Of a DNA stretch of 64,000 nucleotides, positions 19,100 to 27,695 are shown piece after piece. The stretch comes from MED-G105 sp965263305 (lineage in GTDB: Bacteria; Pseudomonadota; Alphaproteobacteria; Caulobacterales; Parvularculaceae). The stretch covers positions 2,666,001-2,730,000 of the forward strand of contig OZ253666.1 in assembly GCA_965263305.1 (NCBI GenBank), in the 5' to 3' direction. Every line of letters begins with the position of its first letter. Position 1 is the first letter of the stretch. Both the position numbers and the translations under genes were made by a program. The notes under the pieces are model-generated. The model made no database searches. It was not told the origin of the DNA and was given only the letters and a program-made list of their open reading frames with translations.

Positions 19100-19771
19100 A
19101 TGACGAGCCATGAATTGATGACCGATACGGTTGATACCTCGCAGGCTATTCTCAACGGTGCTCTCTCTGTGATGGCCGAAGAGGGGATCGCAAACCTGAC
19201 GACCAAATCGGTTAGTCAGCGCGCCGACGTTTCAACTGCCGCCATCCACTACTTTTTCGATACCAAAGACAATTTGATTTATTCGGCCTTTGTCTCCATG
19301 GTCCGCACGCTGCGGGAGGAGACAACGGCGATCCGAAAGACTGAGACAGACCCCTTAAAACGGATTGCGCGGTCCATTGAGGTGCATTTCAGTCCGTTCC
19401 ACTTTGTCGAAGACGCTTCCATCATCTGGCCGCAGCTTTGGGCGTATTCCGGCGCTGATGATCAGGCGGCGCGGCTATTTCGTATTTTCAGCGCCAGAAT
19501 GATTTCAAATTACACGGTGGATCTGAAGGAAGCTGGCCTTCCGCCGCAGCGCGCGCGCCTAAAAGCCGTGGAGTTAAGCGCTTTGACCCGGGGGCTATGG
19601 TTGGAACGGCGCTTGGCCCAAAGCGTGGCGCAAAAAGAGTGTTGGCGGATTTTAGAAAACGCTCTGGCGGAAATTGCGAGCCAGGCTGACGCGAAAGCAC
19701 CGCGCCTTCGAAAGGCTGTGGTTCAGCGTTCAGAGGTGGTCGGTAAACGCAATAACCGACGTCGGACATAA
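19100..19771 (+). CDS. TetR family regulator, BetI-like
   Basis: This 223-residue regulator has an N-terminal TetR helix-turn-helix (about 12-60 from this start), recognised by SVSQRADVSTAAIHYFFDTK. Its C-terminal part resembles BetI, the choline-responsive repressor of glycine betaine genes, in the order SARMISNYTVDL followed by ELSALTRGLWLERRL. The frame is open from a TTG at 19058; I prefer the ATG at 19100, and 19118 is also possible because no start has a strong Shine-Dalgarno. The 34-bp palindrome lies just upstream, and the methyl-amine oxidation genes begin 29 bases downstream. Probable targets are folD, itself and that operon; the ligand is inferred to be a betaine-related compound. 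Confidence 0.75.
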   Translation: MTSHELMTDTVDTSQAILNGALSVMAEEGIANLTTKSVSQRADVSTAAIHYFFDTKDNLIYSAFVSMVRTLREETTAIRKTETDPLKRIARSIEVHFSPFHFVEDASIIWPQLWAYSGADDQAARLFRIFSARMISNYTVDLKEAGLPPQRARLKAVELSALTRGLWLERRLAQSVAQKECWRILENALAEIASQADAKAPRLRKAVVQRSEVVGKRNNRRRT

Positions 19772-19800
19772 GCGGTTTTTGGTGGAAATGGAACGAAACA

Positions 19801-22260
19801 ATGAATGCTGACGCCAGCCAATCGATAAAATCTCACGCCCGCGCCGTTGTCATCGGCGGCGGCGCCGTTGGGGTGTCGACCGCCTATCACCTTGCGAAAA
19901 AACAATGGGGCGACGTCGTTCTGCTAGAGCGAAAAGAATTGACATCGGGGTCAACCTGGCACGCCGCGGGCCTTCTGCCCCTATTCAATATGAGCTATTC
20001 GGTCGGGCAACTCCACAAATACTCCGTCGACCTATATGGCCGTCTTGGCGCGGAAGTGGATATGGATGTCGGCCTGCGCACGGTGTCGAACATCCGATTG
20101 GCGACGAACCAGGACCGGATGGATGAATATCGCCAATATGCCGGCGTCGCCCAAACCATTGGGGTCGAGGTTGAGTTTTTGACCCCCGACGAGGTTGTCG
20201 ATATCTGGCCCTTCGCCGTGAAAGACGGTCTGGTCGGGGCCATGCGCCATCCCCATGATGGATATATTCAGCCAGCGGATTTAACCCAAGCACTCGCCGC
20301 GGGCGCACGCAACGCCGGCGCCAAGATTTATCGCAACACCGCCGTAACCGCCATCACCCAGAATGCCGGTGGCGAATGGGTTGTCACCACCGATAATGGG
20401 CAAATCACCTGTGAACACCTGATTTGTTGCACCGGCAATTTTGCTCGGCAAACCGGTGCGATGATCGGGCTCGACATTCCCGTCATTCCCGTTGAGCACC
20501 AATACATCGTCACGGAGGCCCATCCGAAGTTACAGGAGCGTCGCGTGCAAGAGTTGCCCGAAATGGGCGTTTTGCGGGAGTCCGACGGGTCCTGGTATAT
20601 GCGCGAGGAGGCGGGCGGTCTTATTCTGGGTCCGTATGAAAAAGGCGCACCGGCGTGTTATGTCGATGGGCCCGCCGCTGAGAGCGAGTATGAGCTGTTT
20701 CAAGAAGACATTGATCGGCTCATGCCCCATATACAAAGCGCTATTCACCGGGTGCCGATATTCGAAGAGCTTGGGATCAAAAAAGTTTATAATGGCGCCA
20801 TTGCTTATACGCCCGACGGTAACCCAATCGTGGGCCCTGCCTGGGATAGGAAAAACCTCTGGCTGAACGAGGGGCATTCGTTCGGCATCACGGCGGCGGG
20901 CGGCGCCGGTTGGCAGTTGGCGGAATGGATCTGCGAAGGCTCTCCCAGCGTCGATATGCTCGGCGTCGATCCGCGGCGTTTTGGTGATTATGCTTCAAAA
21001 AGTTACCTTATCGAAAAAAATGAGGAGGCGTACGCCAGCGTCTTCACCATTCATTACCCTGATGAGGAGCGCGAAGCTGCGAGACCATTGCGGACATCGC
21101 CTTGCTATGATCGCTTAAAGGCGAAAGGCGCCGTCTTCGGTCAGCTCTTTGGCTGGGAGCGAGCGAATTGGTTCGCTCCGGCCGGCGTCCCCCAGGAAGA
21201 TGACTGGTCATTCCGGCGTTCTGCATGGTTTGATCCCGTGGGGGAGGAGTGTCGTAACGTCGCTGAGAATGTTGGCTTCTTGGATATGACGGCCTTTGCC
21301 CAGGCGCGGGTTTCCGGGCCTGGCGCGGAGGCCTATCTCGACCGTCTGCTCGCCAATCGATTACCAAAGAAAATCGGCCGCGTCGGTCTCCTCCATGGGT
21401 TAACGCCAAAAGGCGGTGTACGTTCGGAGTTTACGATCCAGCGCGAAGGGCCTGATCAGTTTTATCTTGTTTCGGCCGGCGCCTGGCAGCGCTTTGACCA
21501 TGACTGGCTGAAAAAGCGCTTGCCGACAGATGGATCAGTGCAGCTTGAAAACCTTACCGGCGCGATGGGTGTGTTTGTGGTGGCAGGGCCAAAGGCGCGC
21601 GATTTGCTGCAGCCGATTTGCGGCGCCGATCTATCCAATGACGCCTTTCCCTGGTTAACAGGGCAGGAGACGACCATTGGCGCCGCCCCGGTGAAACTCC
21701 TGAGGGTCAATTTTGTTGGCGAACTTGGCTGGGAAATCCACCATGGTCTGGAATACCAAAACCACATCTTCGATGCGATTTTCAAAGATGGTGACCGTCA
21801 TGGGTTAAAGCCTTTCGGTATTCGCGCCATGAATAATCTACGCCTTGAAAAGTCTTACAGATTAATCGGCACGGAGATGTCGATTGAATACTCCGCTTAC
21901 GAATCCGGGTTGGATCGTTTTATCTCCCTAAAGAAGGGCGATTTTATTGGTCGGGAAAGCCTTCTCGCTTGGAAAGAGCGGGGCGGCGACAATGCCTTTG
22001 TGACGCTGAAAGTGTCAGGCTGCGAAGATGCGGACCCTCTCGGGAATAATCCTATCTATCACGGGGACGAGGTGATTGGCCGCGCGACGGGCGGGGGTTA
22101 CGGTTTCCGTCTCGGCGCCTCCTTGGCCCTCGCGATGGTGCGCCCACAATTCGCTTCTGTTGGTCAAGCGCATTCGATTGATATTTTAGGTAAGCGTTAC
22201 GAGGCGGAGGTCCTTCCAGAAAGCCCGTATGATCCGACGAATGTGAGATTAAGATCGTAA
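19801..22260 (+). CDS. Dimethylglycine/sarcosine dehydrogenase-like flavoprotein with GcvT domain (paralogue 1)
   Basis: This 819-residue two-part enzyme has an N-terminal D-amino-acid-oxidase-type FAD domain (GGGAVG at 19-24) and a C-terminal aminomethyltransferase (GcvT) region from about residue 450. The STWHAAG motif holds His54, equivalent to the histidine that carries FAD covalently in mammalian dimethylglycine and sarcosine dehydrogenases. Members oxidise N-methyl groups of glycine derivatives and hand the carbon to THF as 5,10-methylene-THF. The GWERANWF linker motif shared by all three paralogues here sits between the domains. It is the first gene of an operon with soxBDAG; its stop overlaps soxB by one base (TAATG). 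Dimethylglycine is the likeliest substrate, because sarcosine oxidase follows directly, but this is inference. Confidence 0.85.
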   Translation: MNADASQSIKSHARAVVIGGGAVGVSTAYHLAKKQWGDVVLLERKELTSGSTWHAAGLLPLFNMSYSVGQLHKYSVDLYGRLGAEVDMDVGLRTVSNIRLATNQDRMDEYRQYAGVAQTIGVEVEFLTPDEVVDIWPFAVKDGLVGAMRHPHDGYIQPADLTQALAAGARNAGAKIYRNTAVTAITQNAGGEWVVTTDNGQITCEHLICCTGNFARQTGAMIGLDIPVIPVEHQYIVTEAHPKLQERRVQELPEMGVLRESDGSWYMREEAGGLILGPYEKGAPACYVDGPAAESEYELFQEDIDRLMPHIQSAIHRVPIFEELGIKKVYNGAIAYTPDGNPIVGPAWDRKNLWLNEGHSFGITAAGGAGWQLAEWICEGSPSVDMLGVDPRRFGDYASKSYLIEKNEEAYASVFTIHYPDEEREAARPLRTSPCYDRLKAKGAVFGQLFGWERANWFAPAGVPQEDDWSFRRSAWFDPVGEECRNVAENVGFLDMTAFAQARVSGPGAEAYLDRLLANRLPKKIGRVGLLHGLTPKGGVRSEFTIQREGPDQFYLVSAGAWQRFDHDWLKKRLPTDGSVQLENLTGAMGVFVVAGPKARDLLQPICGADLSNDAFPWLTGQETTIGAAPVKLLRVNFVGELGWEIHHGLEYQNHIFDAIFKDGDRHGLKPFGIRAMNNLRLEKSYRLIGTEMSIEYSAYESGLDRFISLKKGDFIGRESLLAWKERGGDNAFVTLKVSGCEDADPLGNNPIYHGDEVIGRATGGGYGFRLGASLALAMVRPQFASVGQAHSIDILGKRYEAEVLPESPYDPTNVRLRS

Positions 22261-23510
22261 TGCGTTACTCCGGTTTCTCCCTCGTCGCCAACGCCCTATC
22301 TGACCATAAGAAATGGCCGGAACAATGGCCAGACGCCTCGCCGAAACCTTCCTACGACGTGATAATCGTCGGCGCAGGCGGCCATGGTCTGGGGGCGGCT
22401 TATTATCTTGCAAAGAAATATGGCATTGCGAATGTTGCTGTCATCGAAAAGGGTTGGCTTGGCGGCGGCAACACTGGGCGAAACACGACGATCATTCGTT
22501 CGAATTATCTCTTTGATGAAAGTGTGCGGCTTTACGATCACGCCGTTGATCTATGGGACGGTCTTTCCCAAGAGTTGAACTACAACGTCATGTTTTCTAA
22601 ACGCGGCGTGTTGATGCTCGCCCACAATGTCCATGATGTTCAAAGCTTCCAGCGCCATGTCCACGCCAACCGGTTAAATGGGGTGGATAATCAATGGCTG
22701 ACGCCTGAGGCGTGTAAAACGTTTTGTCCGCCCCTCGATATCTCTCCTGGCAAGCGATACCCCGTGATGGGCGGCGCGTTGCAAAAGCGCGCAGGCGTTG
22801 CCCGCCATGATTCAGTGGCTTGGGGATATGCTCGGGCGGCGTCAAAACTTGGTGTGGATATCATTCAGAATTGCGCCGTCACGGGCATTCGGCGCGGGCC
22901 CGATGGCGCCGTCGAAGGGGTGGAGACGGAGCGTGGATTTATCGGCGCGAAAAAAGTCGGCGTCTCGGCGGCGGGCAACACGTCGGTCATTATGAATATG
23001 GCGGGGCTTGATTTTCCTCTTGAAAGTTACCCCTTACAGGCGCTGGTCTCTGAACCCGTAAAACCCGTCTTCCCTTGTGTCGTGATGTCGAATGCAGTGC
23101 ATGCGTATATCTCCCAATCGGATAAGGGGGAGTTGGTGCTCGGCGCCGGTACGGATCAATATGTTTCATACTCTCAGCGCGGCGCCCTTCATATCATCGA
23201 ACACAAGCTCGCTGCGATTTGTGAGATTTTCCCCCTCTTTAAACGCATGCGAATGTTGAGAACCTGGGCGGGATCGGTTGATGTCACACCGGATCGGTCC
23301 TGTATCCTAGGGAAAACCCCGGTTCCAGGTCTCTATGTCAATTGCGGTTGGGGCACCGGTGGGTTTAAAGCGACGCCGGGCGCGGCGAATTTGTTGGCCT
23401 ATACCATCGCCAAAGATGAGCCGCACCCCATTAACGCGCCTTTCACGCTCGAACGGTTCACCACGGGACGGTTGATCGATGAAGCCGCCGCCGCCGCTGT
23501 GGCCCATTAG
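22260..23510 (+). CDS. soxB: Sarcosine oxidase subunit beta
   Basis: This is the 416-residue beta subunit of heterotetrameric sarcosine oxidase, which oxidises sarcosine to glycine with THF as methylene acceptor and O2 as electron acceptor. It has an FAD Rossmann motif VGAGGHGLG (38-46). The segment AGVARHDSVAWGY contains His183, matching the histidine that binds FMN covalently in this subunit. Start and length are typical. It overlaps the preceding dehydrogenase by one base and is followed after 16 bases by soxD, in the order soxB-soxD-soxA-soxG found in many alphaproteobacteria. Confidence 0.95.
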   Translation: MRYSGFSLVANALSDHKKWPEQWPDASPKPSYDVIIVGAGGHGLGAAYYLAKKYGIANVAVIEKGWLGGGNTGRNTTIIRSNYLFDESVRLYDHAVDLWDGLSQELNYNVMFSKRGVLMLAHNVHDVQSFQRHVHANRLNGVDNQWLTPEACKTFCPPLDISPGKRYPVMGGALQKRAGVARHDSVAWGYARAASKLGVDIIQNCAVTGIRRGPDGAVEGVETERGFIGAKKVGVSAAGNTSVIMNMAGLDFPLESYPLQALVSEPVKPVFPCVVMSNAVHAYISQSDKGELVLGAGTDQYVSYSQRGALHIIEHKLAAICEIFPLFKRMRMLRTWAGSVDVTPDRSCILGKTPVPGLYVNCGWGTGGFKATPGAANLLAYTIAKDEPHPINAPFTLERFTTGRLIDEAAAAAVAH

Positions 23511-23526
23511 GAAGGGAGGACGCCTC

Positions 23527-23841
23527 TTGTTTCTTATCCGTTGTCCGTACTGCAATGAAGACCGTCCTGAGGTTGAGTTCTCCTATGCGGGGGAGGCGCA
23601 TATTGCGCGCCCACCGGACCCATCGGCGTTGAGCGATGAGGAATGGGCGAAATATCTTTTTATTCGCAGCAATAACCGGGGCGTCCACTATGAACGGTGG
23701 GTGCATACCCATGGCTGTCAGCGGTATTTCAACGCGGTGCGCGATACAGTGACGGACAAATTCATCCAGACCTATAAAGCCGGAGAGCCGAAACCGATAT
23801 TGACGCCAAATGATCAAGATACGGATGAGGCGCCGGCGTGA
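23527..23841 (+). CDS. soxD: Sarcosine oxidase subunit delta
   Basis: This 104-residue zinc-binding subunit starts at TTG (23527), chosen because a GGGAGGA Shine-Dalgarno ends 6 bases upstream and the protein then opens with the family's FLIRCPYC. An upstream in-frame start at 23479 would lie inside soxB. The zinc ligands are visible: Cys6 and Cys9 in CPYC, plus His60 and Cys64 in WVHTHGCQRYF. The GTG of soxA overlaps its stop by 4 bases, indicating translational coupling. Confidence 0.92.
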   Translation: MFLIRCPYCNEDRPEVEFSYAGEAHIARPPDPSALSDEEWAKYLFIRSNNRGVHYERWVHTHGCQRYFNAVRDTVTDKFIQTYKAGEPKPILTPNDQDTDEAPA

Positions 23842-26828
23842 GCGGATTTAGAAGAAAAGGACGCGGTGGCGTTCGCGCTGAAGAGACCGTGCCGTTTAGC
23901 TTTGACGGTGTCGCTTACGAGGGCGCGCCGGGTGATACGCTCGCCTCGGCGCTGATCGCTAATGGCGTTCATTTGGTGGGGCGCTCCTTTAAATACCATC
24001 GGCCGAGGGGCTTCCTAGGGGCGGGGGTTGAAGAGCCGAACGCGCTTGTCACGATTGACCGTGGCCCGGGGCGGGTGACCGCAAACGTTCGGGCGACAAC
24101 GGTTGAACTCTACAGCGGCCTTGTTGCGCGAAGTCAGAACCACTGGCCGTCGCTGCGATATGATGCAACGGCGGTGAACGATGCGTTCTCCGCTCTCTTT
24201 CCAGCCGGGTTCTACAACAAAACCTTCATGTGGCCCAAAGGGTTTTGGGACCGGGTGTATGAGCCGGCGATACGACGAACGGCTGGCCTCGGCCCGGCGC
24301 CAACAGCGCCAGATCCGGATTTATACGACGCCTGTTATGGTCATTGCGACACATTGATCATTGGGGCGGGGCCGGCGGGAATCGCGGCGGCCCTGGCGGC
24401 GTCTGAAAAACCTGGCCGCGTTATCCTGGTGGACGAACAACCGACCCTCGGCGGCAGTTTACTGTCGATGGCCGGTGTGGTGATCGACGGTGCGCCTGCG
24501 TTGGATTGGGTGTCGAGAAGTCTTGAGATCCTAGCGACGCGCGAGAATATCATCCTTATGCCGCGCACCACGGCGATCGGATATTACCATGATAATTTTA
24601 TCGCCCTCGTGGAGCGATTGACGGACCATCTGACCAATGTCGCGCCTGATCAATCGCGTGAACGCTTGCATCGGGTGCGCGCCGGTAAGGTGATCTTGGC
24701 CCAAGGCGCGATTGAGCGTCCGCTTGTCTTCGCTGACAATGACAGGCCGGGGGTGATGCTCGCCTCGGCGGCCCAGACCTATATGAACAAATATGGTGCG
24801 GCGGTTGGCGATAACGTAGTGGTGTTTACTGCCCATGACAGCGCCTATGACGCCGCATTCGACTTATCTGACGCCAACATCCGCATTCCGGTCATTATCG
24901 ATGTTCGCCACGAGATCCCCGATGATCTTCGCAAGGCGGCGGAGCGGCGAGGCGTTGATATCCATTCTGGTTGTGTGGTCACGGGTACGGAAGGGCGTTT
25001 GCGGATTACAAAGGCCCATATCGGCAAAGTTGAAAACCAAACAGTGACGCCCGTCGACACGATTGCCTGCGATGCGCTACTCATGGCGGGCGGATGGACG
25101 CCAAGCCTACATCTATGGTCCCATTCAAAGGGCGGTCTTGAGTGGCGGGATGATCTGGGTGCGTATGTGCCGGGTAAGGCCAATGAAAACGTTGTTTGTG
25201 TTGGCGCCTGCAATGGCGATTTCGGCGTTGCGCGTGCATTGAACAGCGGCGCCGAAGCATCTGGCGGCAAACCGACATTTGGTGTCGAAGGCGAGGCGCC
25301 CTGGTCGCCCCAGTCGAATGTTTCCGCCAACCCGCCTCTCAGCGCTTTACCGACCCATCGCGATCCTGCGCGCATCAAGGCCTTTGTCGATTTTCAAAAC
25401 GACGCCACGGCAAAGGACATCAAACTAGCGGTGCGCGAGGGGTTCAAATCCATTGAGCATGTTAAACGCTATACCACCACGGGCATGGCGACTGATCAGG
25501 GCAAGACGTCAAACATCAATAGCCTGCAGATCGCCGCTGAGGCGTTGAGCCGCCCTGTCGAGCAAGTGGGTCTCACCACATTCCGGCCGCCCTATACGCC
25601 GACCACCTTCGGCGCCATCGCGGGGAACCACAGTCACGAAACGTTCGATGTGACGCGCAAAACGCCCATCGACGCTTGGGCGGCGGCGAGGGGCGCTGTT
25701 TTTGAGCCCGTCTCGCTATGGCGGCGCGCCTGGTATTTCCCAAAACCGAGTGAGGACATGGCGGCGGCTGTGAAGCGCGAATGCAAGGCGACGCGCGCCT
25801 CGCTGGGTATTTTCGATGCATCGACCCTTGGGAAGATCGAAGTTGTTGGCCCCGACGCCGCAGATTTTTTAGAAAGGATGTACACCAATCCTTGGAAGAA
25901 ACTGGGTATTGGGCGATGCCGATATGGGCTTTTGTTGGGAGAGGATGGATACATCAAAGATGACGGCGTCATCGGCCGGCTCGCGCAAGATCGCTTCCAT
26001 GTGACGACAACAACGGGCGGCGCGCCGCGGGTTTTGTCGATGATGGAAGACTATCTGCAGACGGAGTGGCCGGATCTTGATGTTTGGTTGACATCAATCA
26101 CGGAGCAATGGGCGGTCATTGCGCTAAATGGCCCCAACGCGCGCAAGCTCATTGAGCCCTTTGTGGAGGATATTGACCTCTCACCAGAGGCGTTTGAGCA
26201 TATGGCCGTGAGAGAGGGAACAATAGGCGGCGTGGAAACACGCCTTTTCCGCGTGAGCTTTTCCGGCGAACTTGGGTTCGAGATCAATGTGCCCGCCCAC
26301 TATGGCAAAGCGATTTGGGAAACCCTTTTTGAGGCCGGTGCGCAATACGATATCACCCCCTATGGAACAGAGACGATGCATGTTCTGAGGGCGGAAAAAG
26401 GCTTTATCATTGTCGGTCAAGATACCGACGGCACGGTGACGCCTGAGGACGCGGGGCTTTCCTGGGCGATTGGCAAAAAGAAAGCGGATTTTGTGGGTAA
26501 ACGATCGCTATCTCGGCCCGATGTGGTCGCCAAAGGACGCCCGCAGCTCGTTGCTCTCTTAACGCAAGATCCACAAATTGTTCTGGAGGAGGGCGCACAG
26601 ATAACGGCGACCCCAGATGGGGCAATCCCCATGGAAATGATCGGCTACGTGACGTCGTCCTATTGGAGCGAAGTCCTTGGCCGGTCCATTGCGTTAGCGC
26701 TCCTTAAAGACGGGCGCGCGAAAAAAGGTGAGCATATTTATATTCCAATGCCAGACAGTACCCATGCGGCGGAAGTAAGCGATACCGTTTTTTATGATCC
26801 AAAGGGAGAGCGTGTCCATGTCCAATGA
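23838..26828 (+). CDS. soxA: Sarcosine oxidase subunit alpha
   Basis: The 996-residue large subunit has an N-terminal 2Fe-2S-ferredoxin-like fold without an iron-sulfur role (about 15-100). A dinucleotide-binding FAD/NAD domain follows (GAGPAG at 176-181), then a C-terminal GcvT-like folate-binding half (about 600-996) with LRAEKGFIIVGQD. It forms the THF/NAD-binding part of the tetramer and channels the methyl carbon to 5,10-methylene-THF. It begins with GTG overlapping soxD and overlaps soxG by 11 bases. Length and motif order are normal. Confidence 0.95.
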   Translation: MSGFRRKGRGGVRAEETVPFSFDGVAYEGAPGDTLASALIANGVHLVGRSFKYHRPRGFLGAGVEEPNALVTIDRGPGRVTANVRATTVELYSGLVARSQNHWPSLRYDATAVNDAFSALFPAGFYNKTFMWPKGFWDRVYEPAIRRTAGLGPAPTAPDPDLYDACYGHCDTLIIGAGPAGIAAALAASEKPGRVILVDEQPTLGGSLLSMAGVVIDGAPALDWVSRSLEILATRENIILMPRTTAIGYYHDNFIALVERLTDHLTNVAPDQSRERLHRVRAGKVILAQGAIERPLVFADNDRPGVMLASAAQTYMNKYGAAVGDNVVVFTAHDSAYDAAFDLSDANIRIPVIIDVRHEIPDDLRKAAERRGVDIHSGCVVTGTEGRLRITKAHIGKVENQTVTPVDTIACDALLMAGGWTPSLHLWSHSKGGLEWRDDLGAYVPGKANENVVCVGACNGDFGVARALNSGAEASGGKPTFGVEGEAPWSPQSNVSANPPLSALPTHRDPARIKAFVDFQNDATAKDIKLAVREGFKSIEHVKRYTTTGMATDQGKTSNINSLQIAAEALSRPVEQVGLTTFRPPYTPTTFGAIAGNHSHETFDVTRKTPIDAWAAARGAVFEPVSLWRRAWYFPKPSEDMAAAVKRECKATRASLGIFDASTLGKIEVVGPDAADFLERMYTNPWKKLGIGRCRYGLLLGEDGYIKDDGVIGRLAQDRFHVTTTTGGAPRVLSMMEDYLQTEWPDLDVWLTSITEQWAVIALNGPNARKLIEPFVEDIDLSPEAFEHMAVREGTIGGVETRLFRVSFSGELGFEINVPAHYGKAIWETLFEAGAQYDITPYGTETMHVLRAEKGFIIVGQDTDGTVTPEDAGLSWAIGKKKADFVGKRSLSRPDVVAKGRPQLVALLTQDPQIVLEEGAQITATPDGAIPMEMIGYVTSSYWSEVLGRSIALALLKDGRAKKGEHIYIPMPDSTHAAEVSDTVFYDPKGERVHVQ

Positions 26829-27396
26829 CCTCTCCCTCGATCAGAAAGTAGACTTTGGCGCCGAGGTCCGACCACATCTAGTTGATGCGAACGATGTACG
26901 GGTGAGCTTGTGTCGCGATGAGGCCCGCTTTTCGCTGCGGGCGCGGCCAGCCTTACGAGACGTCTGGAATAAAGAATTGAGCCTGCAATTGCCTGAAACG
27001 GTGTGTCATTCTTGGCGTAATGATGACGTACATGTTTTCACCCTTGGTCCCGATGAATGGCAAATCAATTGCCCAGAAGACAAAAAACAAGCGATAGAGG
27101 CGCAGCTGCTAAAAACCGCCGATGGCGCACCCTATAGCCTGGTCGATGTTTCCCATCGCCAGCTCGCCTTCATGGTTGAGGGGCGGCGCGCGACATCCAT
27201 CCTCAGTGCGGGATGCCCGCTTGATTTGGATCTTGCAGCTTTTCCGGTTGAAAAATGCACACGGACAGTTTTTGAACGGGCTAGCATTATGATTTACCGA
27301 CAAAACGCGGATCAATTCCGATTTGAAACTTGGCGATCGTTTGCGCCTTACGTCTTGATGATCTTGAAGAACGCCTCATCACGGTTCAGCGTATGA
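26818..27396 (+). CDS. soxG: Sarcosine oxidase subunit gamma
   Basis: The 192-residue gamma subunit starts at the ATG at 26818, preceded by GGGAGAG; an earlier in-frame start at 26794 lies deeper in soxA and lacks a ribosome site. The protein follows the SoxG pattern: LRARPALRD-type opening strand, FTLGPDEWQINC in the middle, and a C-terminal DQFRFETWRSFAPYV stretch. SoxG is a small GcvT-related structural subunit that completes the alpha-beta-gamma-delta complex. It is the last sox gene; 299 bases separate it from the formate-THF ligase gene. Confidence 0.9.
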   Translation: MSNDLSLDQKVDFGAEVRPHLVDANDVRVSLCRDEARFSLRARPALRDVWNKELSLQLPETVCHSWRNDDVHVFTLGPDEWQINCPEDKKQAIEAQLLKTADGAPYSLVDVSHRQLAFMVEGRRATSILSAGCPLDLDLAAFPVEKCTRTVFERASIMIYRQNADQFRFETWRSFAPYVLMILKNASSRFSV

Positions 27397-27695
27397 ATTA
27401 TATTAACCGTAAACGGAAAATATGAATGACGAAATGACCCTTTTGATGCCGCAAAATTTGTTCCTGGCCCCAAAGCCACTGTATTGCTGGTTCTATTGCG
27501 CGCCTGAACGCCTAGGGCATATGGTTTTTGGGAAATGACGGTGTCGATTGGGTTTGGTCACTCTGTTACTTGTTACGTCTTCATAATTTCCTGAATGTTC
27601 CCTTTTCGGGGGTGTCAGATTTACGTGGCTTTTTATGAGTGAAACAACGGTCGGTCAGTGAAAGAAGGGACAGCGGCGACGCTGTTTAAAAGCAT
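27397..27695. other. Intergenic region before formate-THF ligase
   Basis: No gene or known riboswitch pattern was recognised. Near its 3' end, AAGGGA (27665-27670) is separated from the ATG by a small hairpin (27670-27685), listed separately. The gap size suggests a separate promoter for the ligase and aldehyde dehydrogenase genes. Confidence 0.5.
27670..27685 (+). promoter_or_regulatory. GNRA-loop hairpin between Shine-Dalgarno and start of the formate-THF ligase gene
   Basis: ACAGCG (27670-27675) pairs with CGCTGT (27680-27685) around a GCGA tetraloop. The only good Shine-Dalgarno (GAAGGGA, ending at 27670) is 25 bases from the ATG, and an in-frame TAA at 27687-27689 excludes an earlier start. 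Folding would bring it to a workable distance. This is structural inference only. Confidence 0.45.

Noticed and set aside
19207..19219. Half-site resembling the 34-bp palindrome inside the TetR gene (ATCGGTTAGTCAG)
   Set aside because: One mismatch, no symmetry, and it encodes the conserved helix-turn-helix region, so it is probably coincidental.
27397..27695. Glycine or THF riboswitch upstream of the formate-THF ligase gene
   Set aside because: I could not find the conserved cores; only a small hairpin is visible.
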